Both the position numbers and the translations under genes were made by a program. 64,000 bases of DNA. Source: Pseudomonas sp. SCA2728.1_7 (lineage in GTDB: Bacteria > Pseudomonadota > Gammaproteobacteria > Pseudomonadales > Pseudomonadaceae). The notes below the pieces were generated by a model. It made no database searches. It was not told where the DNA came from and saw only the letters and a list, made by a program, of their open reading frames with translations. The stretch spans positions 3,534,001 through 3,598,000 of the forward strand of contig NZ_CP073104.1 in assembly GCF_018138145.1 (NCBI RefSeq), read 5' to 3'. The first letter of the stretch is position 1. Every line of letters begins with the position of its first letter. Below, in pieces: positions 1 to 10,066 of the stretch.

Positions 1-1163
1 CAAAGCCCGTTCTGCTGAATCAATTGCCGGTCGCAGTCCGCATCACGGGCGGCGGCCAAAGGTTGCCCAGGCAACGCCTGAACGACACGCTGACCCTCAC
101 TGCGCAACTGGCAAACCTGCTGCCAGAGTGCCGCATCCGTACTGTCAGGCATCCAGATACCGCCAGACGGTAGCTCGATCTCAGCACGCCCCAGGGTCAC
201 CAGGGTTTTCAAATCGGTGGAAAAGCCTGTCGCTGGACGGGCGCGACCGAAGTCGGCACCAATGTCGTCGTAACGACCGCCCTGAGCGATGGACTGGCCA
301 ACGCCCGGCACGAACACCGCGAACACCACACCGGTGTGGTAGTGGTAGCCACGCAGCTCGCCCAGATCGAAGTACAAAGGCAGCTCCGGGAAGCGCGCCG
401 ACAGACGCTCGGCGATCGCCAGCAAATCTTCCAGTGCCGCCAGAACTGGCGCCGGCGCATTGGCCAGACGCTCGCGGGCAGCGCTCAACACTTCACGGCC
501 GCCGCACAGATCAACCAGCGCGCGCAGCATGCCGGACAGGTCGGCCGGCAAGCCTTCGGTTAAGGTAATGACCTCGTCGATGGCCTTGCGTTGCAATGCA
601 TCAAACAACTGCTGCTCGACTTCACCGGACAGACCGGCGGCACGCGCCAGACCACGATAGATACCGACATGACCAAGGTCCATGTGCACATCCGGCACGT
701 CGGCCAGTTGCAGCATGGCCAACATCAGACTGATCACTTCAACGTCGCTGCTCGGGCTGGCGTCGCCGTACAACTCGGCACCCAACTGGATCGGGCTGCG
801 CGAGGACGACAGTGCTCGCGGCTGGGCATGCAGCACGCTGCCGGCGTAGCACAGACGGCTCGGGCCCTCGCGACGCAGGGTATGCGCATCGATGCGCGCC
901 ACTTGCGGCGTGATGTCGGCACGGAAACCCATCTGCCGACCCGATTGCGGGTCGATGACCTTGAAGGTACGCAGATCCAGGTCCTGGCCCGCGCCGGTCA
1001 GCAGGGATTCCAGGTACTCGATATGGGGAGTCACGACAAACTCGTAACCCCAGCTCTGGAACAGATCCAACACCTGACGACGCGCGACTTCAATGCGCGC
1101 CGCTTCCGGTGGCAGTACTTCTTCGATGCCATCTGGCAGCAGCCAGCGGTCTACCGTTGCCAT
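1..1163 (-). CDS. hisZ: ATP phosphoribosyltransferase regulatory subunit HisZ (3' end off window)
   Basis: HisZ is a catalytically inactive histidyl-tRNA-synthetase paralogue that binds short-form HisG and is needed for the first step of histidine synthesis and its feedback control. Read on the minus strand from ATG at 1163, the protein begins [16 protein letters not shown] and keeps class II synthetase-like blocks, including a GGRYD segment about two thirds along. The frame is open to the window edge: 387 codons are present of a usual ~395, so only the C-terminal tip is missing. It lies downstream of hflC on the same strand but behind a terminator, so it probably has its own promoter in the 200 bp before the start. 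Confidence 0.93.
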   Translation of the reverse strand, partial: MATVDRWLLPDGIEEVLPPEAARIEVARRQVLDLFQSWGYEFVVTPHIEYLESLLTGAGQDLDLRTFKVIDPQSGRQMGFRADITPQVARIDAHTLRREGPSRLCYAGSVLHAQPRALSSSRSPIQLGAELYGDASPSSDVEVISLMLAMLQLADVPDVHMDLGHVGIYRGLARAAGLSGEVEQQLFDALQRKAIDEVITLTEGLPADLSGMLRALVDLCGGREVLSAARERLANAPAPVLAALEDLLAIAERLSARFPELPLYFDLGELRGYHYHTGVVFAVFVPGVGQSIAQGGRYDDIGADFGRARPATGFSTDLKTLVTLGRAEIELPSGGIWMPDSTDAALWQQVCQLRSEGQRVVQALPGQPLAAARDADCDRQLIQQNGL

Positions 1164-1476
1164 TACGCCATTCCCCTTTGATCCGGGCGGCCAGCCTGCG
1201 GGCGAGCCTTGAGTGAAGCAGAAAATGACTGAACCGTTCAAAACGCACGCGCATGAACGACGCGGCGAAAGGCCTGTTACCGGCTTCGCCCATCACTTTC
1301 CTCGAAATACTCTCGGGCCATTCAACCCGATGCCTGCAACAAAAAACAGCAATCAAACGTGCAGACGCAAAAAAGCCGGGAATTTCCCGGCTGCCGCATC
1401 ATACACACGTTTTCCCAAAGGATCACCCCGCCCGAGGTTTTAGCCGCCGGGCGGAATGATTCAGGTCAACGGCGTA
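1164..1476. other. hflC-hisZ intergenic region
   Basis: This 313-bp gap holds the hflC terminator (1369-1391) and the presumed hisZ promoter/leader. No convincing small gene is seen; the short open frames here have no recognisable protein character. Confidence 0.5.
1369..1391 (-). terminator. Rho-independent terminator of the hfl operon
   Basis: On the minus strand the sequence reads GCCGGGAAATTCCCGGC followed by TTTTTT: a GC-rich stem with a 6-nt T run, about 85 bp after the hflC stop. It would end the hfq-hflX-hflK-hflC transcript before hisZ. Confidence 0.8.
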
Positions 1477-2346
1477 TCAAGGCTTGGCTTTTTCCAGGTA
1501 ATGGAAAAAGTCGCTGCTTGGGTCGAGGACCAATACGTCGGATTTGTTCGCGAAGCTTTCACGGTAGGCGCGCAGGCTACGGTAGAAACTGTAGAACTCC
1601 TGATCCTGACCGTAGGCCTTGGAATAGATCGCAGCGGCCTGGGCGTCGCCGTCACCGCGAATCTCTTCGGATTCACGATAGGCTTCAGCCAGCAACACGC
1701 GACGCTGACGATCGGCGTCGGCACGGATGCCTTCAGCCAGCTCGTTACCCTTGGCGCGGTGCTCGCGTGCTTCACGCTCACGCTCGGTGCTCATACGTTC
1801 GAACACGCTGCGGTTTACTTCTTTCGGCAGATCGATGGTCTTGACCCGGACATCGACCACTTCGATACCCAGCTCTTTTTCCGCCATTTTGTTCAGCGAA
1901 GCAGTGATGTCAGCCATCAGTGCGTCACGCTCACCCGACACCACTTCGTGCAGGGTGCGCTTGCCGAACTGGTCACGCAGACCGGATTCCAGACGACGGG
2001 ACAGACGCTCGTCGGCGATTTGCTTGAGGCCGGAAGTTGCGGTGTAGAAGCGCTCGGCATCTTTCACGCGCCACTTGGCATAAGCGTCGACCATCACGGC
2101 TTTCTTTTCCAGGGTCAGGAAACGCTGTGTCGGTGCATCCAGCGTCATCAGACGCGCGTCGAATTTACGCACCTGGTTAACGTAAGGCACTTTCACATGC
2201 AGACCTGGCTGAACATCCGCCTGAACTACACGACCGAATTGCAGCAGTACCGCACGCTCGGTCTGAGCGACGATGTAGAAGCAGTTCCAGCCCACCAGCA
2301 CGACAACGACGCCAACAATAAGGGCGATCAGCGATTTATTGCTCAT
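1477..2346 (-). CDS. hflC: Protease modulator HflC
   Basis: HflC is an inner-membrane SPFH/band-7 protein that forms with HflK the large periplasmic assembly around FtsH and modulates its proteolysis. The 289-residue product has one N-terminal membrane helix (about residues 5-25), then a band-7 domain and a charged coiled-coil with alternating Glu/Arg runs. Its ATG shares its first base with the last base of the hflK stop (TGATG), indicating translational coupling. Length is typical. The C-terminal end FHYLEKAKP is close to the usual Pseudomonas ending. Confidence 0.96.
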   Translation of the reverse strand: MSNKSLIALIVGVVVVLVGWNCFYIVAQTERAVLLQFGRVVQADVQPGLHVKVPYVNQVRKFDARLMTLDAPTQRFLTLEKKAVMVDAYAKWRVKDAERFYTATSGLKQIADERLSRRLESGLRDQFGKRTLHEVVSGERDALMADITASLNKMAEKELGIEVVDVRVKTIDLPKEVNRSVFERMSTEREREAREHRAKGNELAEGIRADADRQRRVLLAEAYRESEEIRGDGDAQAAAIYSKAYGQDQEFYSFYRSLRAYRESFANKSDVLVLDPSSDFFHYLEKAKP

Positions 2347-3518
2347 CAGCGGGTCTCCCTTGTGCGCGACTGCGGCAGGTCAGTGACATGCGGCGTGGCG
2401 TCCGTGTTGTTGCTGGCGGCAGCCGAACCGGTAACCGGTGCATTGCTGCCCGAGCTGTTCTGAATCATTTTGTCCAACGGCAGGTAAAGCAGGTTGCTCT
2501 GGCCGTTTTTGTTGCCGGTCACGAGTACCTTGCTGGTGTTGCTGAAGACTTCCTGCATGGTGTCCAGGTACAGACGCTGGCGGGTAACTTCAGGTGCCTT
2601 GCGGTACTCGGCAACCAGTTTGGTAAAGCGATCAGCCTCACCCTTGGCGCGCGAAACCGTTTCGTCACGATAACCGTTGGCATCCTCAAGGAGGCGCTGG
2701 GCCTGGCCACGCGCTTCCGGCACGACACCGTTGGCGTAGGTTTCAGCCTGGTTGCGCGAGCGCTGCTCGTCTTCACGGGCGCGGATCACGTCGTCGAAGG
2801 CTTCCTGCACTTCACGCGGTGCCGCTGCGCTCTGTACGTTGACCTGAGTGACGGTGATACCGGTGCGATAGGTATCGAGGAAACGTTGCAGACGCTCCTT
2901 GATTTCGCTGGCCATCAATTCACGACCTTCAGTCAGCACCTGGTCCATGGCGGTGGAACCCACCACGTGGCGCAGGGCGCTGTCGGTCGCATGCTGCAGG
3001 CTGATTTCCGGCTGATCGACGTTCAGCACGAAGTCCTGCAGGTTGCTGATCTTGTACTGCACGGTCAGCGGCACTTCGACGATGTTCTCGTCTTCGGTCA
3101 GCATCTGGCCCTGCTTGGTGTAGGCACGCTCACGCGTGACGTTTTCCATGTACTTCTTGTCGATCGGCGGGAAGTAGATGTTCAGGCCCGGGCCGACAGT
3201 CTCGTAATACTTGCCGAAGCGCAGCACCACGGCCTGCTCCTGCTCGTCCACCACGTAGACCGCGCTGTACAGCCAGACAGCCGCCAGCACGACGAGGCCG
3301 ATGCCGAGCAGACCGCCGAAGCCGCCGCTGCTCTTGCCCGAACCACCGCCGTCATCACCACGTTTCTTACCACCACCGAACAACCCGTTCAGGCTTTCCT
3401 GCAGCTTTCGGAAGGCCTCGTCGAGATCCGGTGGCCCCTTGCGGTCGCCGTTATTGCGGCGTTTGCCACCCCAAGGATCCTGATTATTCGAGTTGCCACC
3501 CGGCTCATTCCAAGCCAT
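2346..3518 (-). CDS. hflK: FtsH protease activity modulator HflK
   Basis: HflK is the partner of HflC in the FtsH-HflKC complex. The 390-residue protein starts MAWNEPGGNSNN with a Gly/Asn-rich cytoplasmic tail, a membrane helix at about residues 80-100, a band-7 domain and a long helical segment. The frame is open further upstream, but I chose ATG at 3518 because GGAGAG lies 7-8 nt before it and the protein then starts as family members do. The C-terminal tail is Ser/Ala/Thr-rich and low complexity. It overlaps hflC by one base. Confidence 0.95.
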   Translation of the reverse strand: MAWNEPGGNSNNQDPWGGKRRNNGDRKGPPDLDEAFRKLQESLNGLFGGGKKRGDDGGGSGKSSGGFGGLLGIGLVVLAAVWLYSAVYVVDEQEQAVVLRFGKYYETVGPGLNIYFPPIDKKYMENVTRERAYTKQGQMLTEDENIVEVPLTVQYKISNLQDFVLNVDQPEISLQHATDSALRHVVGSTAMDQVLTEGRELMASEIKERLQRFLDTYRTGITVTQVNVQSAAAPREVQEAFDDVIRAREDEQRSRNQAETYANGVVPEARGQAQRLLEDANGYRDETVSRAKGEADRFTKLVAEYRKAPEVTRQRLYLDTMQEVFSNTSKVLVTGNKNGQSNLLYLPLDKMIQNSSGSNAPVTGSAAASNNTDATPHVTDLPQSRTRETR

Positions 3519-3614
3519 AGCGCTCTCCATCTGATAAAGCAAAGACGCACCCACGGCGCGCCGACCAATGCTACAGAATGCCTGCCGTTGCGGCACAACC
3601 GCTTTGTCAGGCTT

Positions 3615-4916
3615 TTATTGCAAAGTGTGTTGCTCGATGAACTCCATCGGCTGCAATCCTTCGCGGCTTACCAGTCGATTCAACTCGACACGGGGCAAAC
3701 GAACGGCCAGCAGACTGATGCCTTCTTCGTCATGCTCTTCTTTCTGCACCGCACCGAGTTCGAAAAACTGCGCACGCAGTCGGGCGAATCGTTGCGGCAA
3801 GCGCAAGGTACCGATAAACAAATCACTGCCAAGTAATTCAGCGATGGCTTGCTCAAGCAATTCCAGACCACTGCCATCACGCGCCGACAGCCAGACCCGC
3901 TGGGGCTTGCCGTTTTCGTCGCGCTGGATTTGCGGCTCAACGCCTTCAAGCAAATCGAGTTTGTTATAGACCTCGAGGATCGGCAAGTCCTGGGCACCAA
4001 TCTCGCCCAGCACTACCATCACCTGCTCGATCTGCAACATGCGATCCGGTTCGGCCGCATCGATCACGTGCAACAGCAGATCGGAATTGCTCGACTCTTC
4101 GAGGGTAGACCGAAATGCTTCGACCAGCTTGTGCGGCAAGTGACGAATGAAGCCCACCGTGTCCGCCAGAACGATCGGCCCCAGGTCGTCAATGTCGAGA
4201 CGGCGCAAGGTCGGGTCCAGCGTGGCGAACAATTGGTCGGCCGCGTAGACGTCGGATTTCGTCACGTTGTTGAAGAGTGTGGACTTACCGGCGTTGGTAT
4301 ATCCCACCAGAGACACGGTCGGAATATCGGCACGGGAACGGCCGCGGCGCGATTGCTCGCGCTGGCTGCGCACCTTCTCCAGCCGGCCCTTGATCTGGCG
4401 CAGGCGGACCCGCAGCAAACGGCGGTCGGTTTCCAGCTGGGTTTCACCCGGACCGCGCATGCCGATACCGCCACCCTGACGCTCAAGGTGAGTCCAGCCG
4501 CGAACCAGCCGCGTGCTCATGTGGTCAAGCTGGGCCAGTTCAACCTGGAGCTTGCCTTCATGGGTGCGGGCGCGCTGGGCAAAAATATCGAGAATCAGAC
4601 CCGTACGGTCGATCACGCGACACTCGAAAACACGTTCGAGGTTACGTTCCTGACTGGGCGTGAGGATGTGATTGAAAATCACCAGATCGGCTTCTTCAGC
4701 CTTGACCAGGTCGCGCAGTTCCTCGACCTTGCCGCTGCCGATCAGATATTTGGCGGTTGGCCGATGACGCGGCACGTTAAAAAACGCAACGGTCTCGGCG
4801 CCGGCCGAATTAGCCAATTCCTGAAACTCCTGCGGATCTTCGCGCGCCTCAGGGTCCTGTCCATCCAAGTGAACGAGGATCACTCGCTCACCACCACCGT
4901 GGCGCTCAAAGAACAA
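3615..4916 (-). CDS. hflX: Ribosome-rescue GTPase HflX
   Basis: HflX is a TRAFAC-class GTPase that splits stalled or hibernating 70S ribosomes under stress. The 433-residue protein has the N-terminal HflX domain, a linker with GGGIGMRGPGETQLE, and a GTPase domain with P-loop GYTNAGKST, switch region DTVGFIRHLP and NKLD specificity motif. The start appears to be TTG at 4916, with AGGAG about 5 nt upstream, only 12 bp after the hfq stop. It is therefore probably cotranscribed with hfq and weakly initiated. Confidence 0.95.
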   Translation of the reverse strand: MFFERHGGGERVILVHLDGQDPEAREDPQEFQELANSAGAETVAFFNVPRHRPTAKYLIGSGKVEELRDLVKAEEADLVIFNHILTPSQERNLERVFECRVIDRTGLILDIFAQRARTHEGKLQVELAQLDHMSTRLVRGWTHLERQGGGIGMRGPGETQLETDRRLLRVRLRQIKGRLEKVRSQREQSRRGRSRADIPTVSLVGYTNAGKSTLFNNVTKSDVYAADQLFATLDPTLRRLDIDDLGPIVLADTVGFIRHLPHKLVEAFRSTLEESSNSDLLLHVIDAAEPDRMLQIEQVMVVLGEIGAQDLPILEVYNKLDLLEGVEPQIQRDENGKPQRVWLSARDGSGLELLEQAIAELLGSDLFIGTLRLPQRFARLRAQFFELGAVQKEEHDEEGISLLAVRLPRVELNRLVSREGLQPMEFIEQHTLQ

Positions 4917-4928
4917 AGGAGACTCCTA

Positions 4929-5189
4929 TCAGGCGTTACCTGGCTCAGCGTCACCTGCTTCGGATTCGGTTGCGCTAGGCAGACGAATTGGACGAACCGG
5001 CACTACTGTCGAGATAGCGTGTTTGTAAACCATCTGGCTTACGGTGTTTTTCAGCAGGATCACGAACTGGTCGAACGACTCGATCGTGCCTTGCAGTTTG
5101 ATACCGTTGACCAGATAGATGGAAACCCCAACTTTCTCTTTACGTAAAGTATTCAAGTAAGGGTCTTGTAGCGAATGCCCTTTTGACAT
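4929..5189 (-). CDS. hfq: RNA chaperone Hfq
   Basis: Hfq is the hexameric Sm-like protein that pairs small RNAs with mRNAs and mediates catabolite repression with Crc in Pseudomonas. The product is 86 residues, beginning [15 protein letters not shown]. Sm1 and Sm2 are intact: [10 protein letters not shown] and [10 protein letters not shown]. The C-terminal tail is short and acidic. ATG at 5189 was chosen over an in-frame GTG three codons upstream because AAAGGAG lies 8 nt before it. It heads the hfq-hflX-hflK-hflC block; 94 bp separate it from miaA, enough for an internal promoter. Confidence 0.98.
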   Translation of the reverse strand: MSKGHSLQDPYLNTLRKEKVGVSIYLVNGIKLQGTIESFDQFVILLKNTVSQMVYKHAISTVVPVRPIRLPSATESEAGDAEPGNA

Positions 5190-5283
5190 GTGCCGCACTC
5201 CTTTAAGGATTCAATAATAAAAATAGGTAATTCAGATGGCTTTGGCCGTCACACCCCCAAGGATAGACGGCAATTGCAAGGAC

Positions 5284-6255
5284 TCAGCTCAATATGGAGA
5301 TGGTCCCAAGGTATTTCAAGGCGCGTGGCAGATTGTCGCAATCAAGACTGTCCAGCCAGTGTAGATCTTCCCAGCTGCGCAGCCAGGTGAACTGGCGTTT
5401 GGCCAACTGGCGCGTGGCGATGATGCCGCGCTCCTGCATTTCGGCTAACGTCAGCTTGCCATCCAGGTAGTCCCAGACTTGGCGGTAGCCTACCGCACGT
5501 ATAGACGGCAACCCTGAATGCAGGTCACTTCTTTTACGCAGGGCTACGACCTCGTCGATGAACCCCTGTTCCAACATATTTGTGAATCTTTGTTTAATGC
5601 GCTCGTGCAGTACCTGACGATTCGCCGGGGCAATGGCCAAGTTCGCGACAGTATAGGGCAATTGTTGCAGTCCCGAAGCGGCTGCTTCAGTACTTTGCGC
5701 AGATTGTTGCTGGCGCAGCTCTGTCATGCTCTGACCGCTGACTCGATAAACTTCCAGCGCGCGACTCAGGCGCTGCGGATCGTTCGGGTGAATCCGCGCC
5801 GCTGACACCGGGTCAATGATCGCCAATTGGTCGTGCAGGGCTTGCCAGCCAAGGCGTGCAGCCTCTTCTTCGATCTGCGCGCGGACGTCAGGATCGGCGG
5901 CCGGCATGTCTGCCAGGCCTTCGACCAAAGCCTTGTAATAGAGCATTGTGCCGCCGACCAGCAGCGGAATTTTTCCGCGCGCGGTGATCTCGGCCATGGC
6001 TTGCAGGGCATCGCGACGGAAATCCGCAGCCGAATAAGCCTCAGCCGGGTCGAGAATATCGATCAAACGGTGCGGATATTCGGCAAGCAGTTCTTTCGAA
6101 GGCTTGGCCGTGCCAATGTCCATGCCGCGATAAACCAGCGCCGAATCGACACTGATCAACTCGCACGGCAACACCTTGGTCAGCTCGATGGCCAGATCGG
6201 TCTTGCCCGCAGCGGTCGGGCCCATCAGGAAAATCGCTGGAGGGAGCTGGCTCAT
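5284..6255 (-). CDS. miaA: tRNA dimethylallyltransferase MiaA
   Basis: MiaA transfers a dimethylallyl group to N6 of A37 in tRNAs reading UNN codons. The 323-residue protein starts [19 protein letters not shown], with the P-loop at the N-terminus, followed by [18 protein letters not shown] and the DPRKAR-like helical insert. ATG at 6255 overlaps the mutL stop by one base (TGATG), which fixes the start although the frame is open further upstream. Length is normal for the family. Confidence 0.96.
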   Translation of the reverse strand: MSQLPPAIFLMGPTAAGKTDLAIELTKVLPCELISVDSALVYRGMDIGTAKPSKELLAEYPHRLIDILDPAEAYSAADFRRDALQAMAEITARGKIPLLVGGTMLYYKALVEGLADMPAADPDVRAQIEEEAARLGWQALHDQLAIIDPVSAARIHPNDPQRLSRALEVYRVSGQSMTELRQQQSAQSTEAAASGLQQLPYTVANLAIAPANRQVLHERIKQRFTNMLEQGFIDEVVALRKRSDLHSGLPSIRAVGYRQVWDYLDGKLTLAEMQERGIIATRQLAKRQFTWLRSWEDLHWLDSLDCDNLPRALKYLGTISILS

Positions 6256-8168
6256 CAACGACCGCGCAAGAACAGTTTGTCCAGATCGTCCAGGCCCAAT
6301 TGGGTCCAGGTCGGTCGGCCATGGTTGCATTGACCGCTGCGCTCGGTGTTTTCCATGTCACGCAGCAGGCCGTTCATTTCCGGCAGGGCCAGGCGCCGGT
6401 TGGCGCGAATCGCGCCGTGACAGGCCATGGTGCCGAGCAGTTCGTTGAGGTGCGCCTGAATCCGGTCGCTGGTGCCGTATTCCATCAGGTCCGAGAGCAC
6501 GTCGCCGACCAGGCGGTTGGCTTCGGCCTGCTTCAACAAGGCTGGAATCTGCCGGATCGCCAGGGTTTCCGGGCCCAGACGCTGCAATTCAAAGCCAAGG
6601 CGCTGGAACCATGCGGCGTGTTCTTCAGCGCAATCGGCTTCGCGCTGACTGACCGCCAGCGACTCCGGCACCAGCAATGGCTGACCACTGAGGCCTTCGC
6701 TGGCCATGGCGATTTTCAGTCGTTCGTACATGATCCGCTCGTGAGCGGCGTGCATGTCCACCAGCACCAGCCCTTGGGCGTTTTCGGAAAGAATGTAGAT
6801 GCCCTTGAGTTGCGCCAGTGCGTAACCGAGTGGCGGAATATCTTCCTGACCGGCCGGCAATGCGTTGGCATTGGCCTCAGGCAGCGGCGCGAAAAACTCG
6901 CGATACGCTGCTTGAGCCTCAGCCGCCGGCGGCACGGCCGATTGCGGACGCGGCGTGTATTGATACTGATAGGCGCCGCCAGCGCTGGCACCGGACGAGG
7001 TATTGAACGCCGGTTGCGCCTGCGGTTGCTCCAGCAGCGCATTGGCCGCCAGACGCATTTCACCCTGCGGGCCGAACTCACCGGCATCAAGTCCTGTCGG
7101 CCGCACGACGGCTGTGGTCACGGAACCGGCAAGCTGATCTTCCGGACGCACATCGCCCAACGCGCGGTGCAAGGTGCCGTAAAGGAAGTCATGCACCATG
7201 CGCCCGTCGCGGAAGCGCACTTCGTGTTTGGTCGGGTGGACGTTGACGTCGACCGCCGCCGGATCAACCTCGAAAAACAGTGCGAAGGTCGGGTGGCGAC
7301 CATTGAACAGCACATCGCGATAAGCCTGACGCACCGCGTGGGCGACCAGTTTGTCGCGCACCGCCCGGCCGTTCACAAAGAAATACTGCAAATCCGCCTG
7401 GCTACGGTTGAACGTCGGCAAACCGACCCAACCCCACAAGTGCAAGCCGTTGCGCTCGATCTCGATCGGCAGCGCCTGCTCGAGGAAACCCGAGCCGCAA
7501 ATCGCCGCCACACGCCGGGCGCGGGCCGCATCATCGTGGGCCTCGTGCAGGCTGAGGATGGTCTTGCCGTTGTGGCGCAGATGGAATGCCACATCGAAAC
7601 GCGCCAGCGCCAGACGTTTGATCACTTCTTGCAGGTGATCGAATTCGGTTTTTTCGGTCTTGAGGAATTTGCGCCGCGCCGGGGTGTTGAAGAACAGGTC
7701 ACGAACTTCCACCGAAGTGCCGACCGGATGCGCTGCCGGTTGCACCCGAGGCGCCATGTCGCGGCCTTCGGTTTCCACCTGCCACGCTTGGTCTGCATCG
7801 CGCGTGCGCGAGGTCAGGGTCAGGCGCGCCACGGAGCTGATCGAAGCCAGTGCTTCACCACGGAAACCGAGGCTCATCACCTGCTCAAGGTCTTCCAGAT
7901 TGCGAATCTTGCTGGTGGCGTGACGGGCCAGGGCCAGCGGCAGGTCGTCGGCGGAAATTCCGCTGCCATCGTCGCGCACACGCAGCAGCTTGACGCCACC
8001 CTGCTCGACGTCGACATCAATGCGCTTGGCGCCGGAGTCGAGGCTGTTTTCCAGCAATTCCTTGATTACCGAGGCCGGGCGTTCAACCACTTCACCCGCG
8101 GCGATCTGGTTCGCCAGCCGTGGGCTGAGCAGTTCGATGCGGGCAGCGGCGTTCAGCACTTCGTTCAT
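6255..8168 (-). CDS. mutL: DNA mismatch repair protein MutL
   Basis: MutL links MutS mismatch recognition to strand incision. The 637-residue protein has the N-terminal GHKL ATPase ([34 protein letters not shown]), a long Pro/Ala/Gln-rich linker at about residues 340-430, and a C-terminal dimerisation domain. That domain carries [12 protein letters not shown], the metal-binding motif of endonuclease-type MutL, as in P. aeruginosa and unlike E. coli. The start overlaps the amiB stop (ATGA), so amiB, mutL and miaA are translationally coupled. Confidence 0.97.
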   Translation of the reverse strand: MNEVLNAAARIELLSPRLANQIAAGEVVERPASVIKELLENSLDSGAKRIDVDVEQGGVKLLRVRDDGSGISADDLPLALARHATSKIRNLEDLEQVMSLGFRGEALASISSVARLTLTSRTRDADQAWQVETEGRDMAPRVQPAAHPVGTSVEVRDLFFNTPARRKFLKTEKTEFDHLQEVIKRLALARFDVAFHLRHNGKTILSLHEAHDDAARARRVAAICGSGFLEQALPIEIERNGLHLWGWVGLPTFNRSQADLQYFFVNGRAVRDKLVAHAVRQAYRDVLFNGRHPTFALFFEVDPAAVDVNVHPTKHEVRFRDGRMVHDFLYGTLHRALGDVRPEDQLAGSVTTAVVRPTGLDAGEFGPQGEMRLAANALLEQPQAQPAFNTSSGASAGGAYQYQYTPRPQSAVPPAAEAQAAYREFFAPLPEANANALPAGQEDIPPLGYALAQLKGIYILSENAQGLVLVDMHAAHERIMYERLKIAMASEGLSGQPLLVPESLAVSQREADCAEEHAAWFQRLGFELQRLGPETLAIRQIPALLKQAEANRLVGDVLSDLMEYGTSDRIQAHLNELLGTMACHGAIRANRRLALPEMNGLLRDMENTERSGQCNHGRPTWTQLGLDDLDKLFLRGR

Positions 8169-9595
8169 TCTTTGGACGCCAGTTCGGTGCCTGGAATGGT
8201 CAGGTGCTGACCGACTTTCAACTCATCGCTTTTCAGGTTGTTGGCCGCGCGCAACGTGGCCGGCGACACCTGATAGCGCACGCCGATCATTGCCAGCGTT
8301 TCACCCGGGCCAACGCGGTGGTCGCGCGGGCCTTGGGCGATCTTGCCGGAATCACGCAGCCATGCGATGTACGTGCCCGGTGGCGGATTTTGCTGGAAGA
8401 ACTGGCGCACGCCGCTGCTGATCGAACGCGCCAGCGCTTGCTGGTGGCTCGATGCCGAGAGCTTGTTCGCTTCGTTAGCGTTGGAGATGAAGCCGGTTTC
8501 GACCAGGATCGACGGGATGTCCGGCGACTTCAGCACCATGAACCCGGCCTGCTCCACACGCTGTTTGTGCAGTGGCGTGACGCGACCGATGTTGGTCAGA
8601 ACTTTCTGGCCGACGTTGAGGCTGGAAGTCAGCGAGGCAGTCATCGACAGGTCGAGCAACACGCCCGCGAGCATGCGGTCCTTGTCGTCGAGGCTGACGT
8701 TGCCGGCACCACCGATCAAGTCGGAACGGTTTTCGCTGTCAGCCAGCCAACGCGCGGTCTCGGAAGTTGCGCCGCGATCAGACAGGGCAAACACCGAAGC
8801 GCCGAAGGCGGCAGCAGACGGCGCGGCGTCGGCGTGAATCGAGACGAACAGGTCGGCGCCCTTCTTGCGAGCGATCTCGGTACGGCCGCGCAACGGGATG
8901 AAGTAGTCGCCGGTACGGGTCAGTTCGGCGCGGAAGCCTTTCATGCCGTTGACCTGACGCTGCAACTCGCGGGCGATCTGCAGTACCACGTCTTTTTCAC
9001 GCTGACCGCGCGAGCCGGACGCACCCGGGTCTTCGCCACCGTGGCCGGCGTCGATCACGACAATAATGTCGCGCTTGCCGGCCGGAGCTGGCGGCAGCTT
9101 GATCGCAGGTTCGGTCGGGGTTACCGGCACCGCTGGCACGGTCGCCACCTGCGGCGTTGGCGCAGGCGGCGGTGCGGCGTCGGCCGGGTTGTCGAACAGA
9201 TCGACCACCAGACGGTTGCCATACTGCGCGTTCGGCGCCAGCGAGAAGCTTTTCGGCGTGACGGCCTTCTTCAGGTCGATGACCACGCGCAGGTCGGTCG
9301 GCGTACGCTGGGCCGAACGCATTGCGGTGATTGGCGTGTTCGCGGTCTGCACATTCAGCGGTGCGCCGAGGGTGGCGCCGTTGATGTCAATCACCAGCCG
9401 GTCCGGCGAGGTCAGGGTGAAGACGCTGTGCTGCACCGGGCCACTCAGGTCGAAGACCAGTCGCGTGTTGTCCGGCGCCCGCCACAGGCGCACGCTGTTG
9501 ACCTTCGAATCGGCCACAGCGTTGACGGTTACTGCCATCAACAACAGTCCAGCGGCAGCCACCAACGCGCGAAAGCGCATACCTAACCCCATCAT
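8165..9595 (-). CDS. amiB: N-acetylmuramoyl-L-alanine amidase AmiB (AMIN + Amidase_3 + LysM)
   Basis: AmiB is a periplasmic zinc amidase that cleaves septal peptidoglycan during cell separation. The 476-residue protein has an N-terminal signal peptide (residues 1-28, ending in VNAVA), an AMIN domain (~33-130), a Pro/Ala linker, an Amidase_3 domain with zinc ligands in [15 protein letters not shown] and VETGF, and a C-terminal LysM (~425-470). There are three clustered ATGs (9595, 9592, 9580); the first is used here, directly after the tsaE stop. It overlaps mutL by four bases. Confidence 0.95.
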   Translation of the reverse strand: MMGLGMRFRALVAAAGLLLMAVTVNAVADSKVNSVRLWRAPDNTRLVFDLSGPVQHSVFTLTSPDRLVIDINGATLGAPLNVQTANTPITAMRSAQRTPTDLRVVIDLKKAVTPKSFSLAPNAQYGNRLVVDLFDNPADAAPPPAPTPQVATVPAVPVTPTEPAIKLPPAPAGKRDIIVVIDAGHGGEDPGASGSRGQREKDVVLQIARELQRQVNGMKGFRAELTRTGDYFIPLRGRTEIARKKGADLFVSIHADAAPSAAAFGASVFALSDRGATSETARWLADSENRSDLIGGAGNVSLDDKDRMLAGVLLDLSMTASLTSSLNVGQKVLTNIGRVTPLHKQRVEQAGFMVLKSPDIPSILVETGFISNANEANKLSASSHQQALARSISSGVRQFFQQNPPPGTYIAWLRDSGKIAQGPRDHRVGPGETLAMIGVRYQVSPATLRAANNLKSDELKVGQHLTIPGTELASKE

Positions 9596-10066
9596 TTAAT
9601 TGGATTCCAATGCCAAAGCGGCACACCAGGCCTCGCCACGCGAGCCCTGGGATAAAATTTTCAGCGAACGCCCGCTGTCTTGCGGGCTAATGGTAATGGT
9701 CAGGTCAGGCTTTGGCAAAAAGCCTGCACCTTTATCGGGCCATTCGATCAGGCACATCGCGTCGTCTTCGAAGTAGTCGCGGATGCCGAGAAACTCCAGC
9801 TCTTCCGGATCGACCAGGCGATACAGGTCGAAGTGGAAGGCGCGGATGTCACCGATTTCGTAAGGTTCGACCAAAGTGAAGGTCGGACTTTTTACCGAAC
9901 CAACGTGGCCCAAGCCTCGAATGATGCCCCGCGACAGGGTGGTTTTGCCCATGCCCAGGTTGCCTTCGAGAAAAATCAGGCCATGACCCTGGGTCACGCG
10001 GGCGATCCGTGCGCCAAAGTCGCTCATGGCCTGTTCATCGGCCAGGTACAGGGTTACTTCAGACAC
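9596..10066 (-). CDS. tsaE: tRNA threonylcarbamoyladenosine biosynthesis ATPase TsaE
   Basis: TsaE is the small ATPase that resets the TsaBD complex making t6A37 in ANN-decoding tRNAs. The 156-residue product has Walker A GNLGMGKTTLSRG near residue 35, SPTFTLVEPY, the HFDLYRL motif, and LIEWPDKG. The start is GTG at 10066 with GGAGGA about 8 nt upstream. The first four codons overlap the end of nnr, and the stop abuts amiB, making nnr-tsaE-amiB-mutL-miaA one packed unit. Confidence 0.95.
   Translation of the reverse strand: MSEVTLYLADEQAMSDFGARIARVTQGHGLIFLEGNLGMGKTTLSRGIIRGLGHVGSVKSPTFTLVEPYEIGDIRAFHFDLYRLVDPEELEFLGIRDYFEDDAMCLIEWPDKGAGFLPKPDLTITISPQDSGRSLKILSQGSRGEAWCAALALESN

Noticed and set aside
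6300..8210. Long plus-strand open frame over mutL
   Set aside because: Shadow of mutL; no protein-like features.
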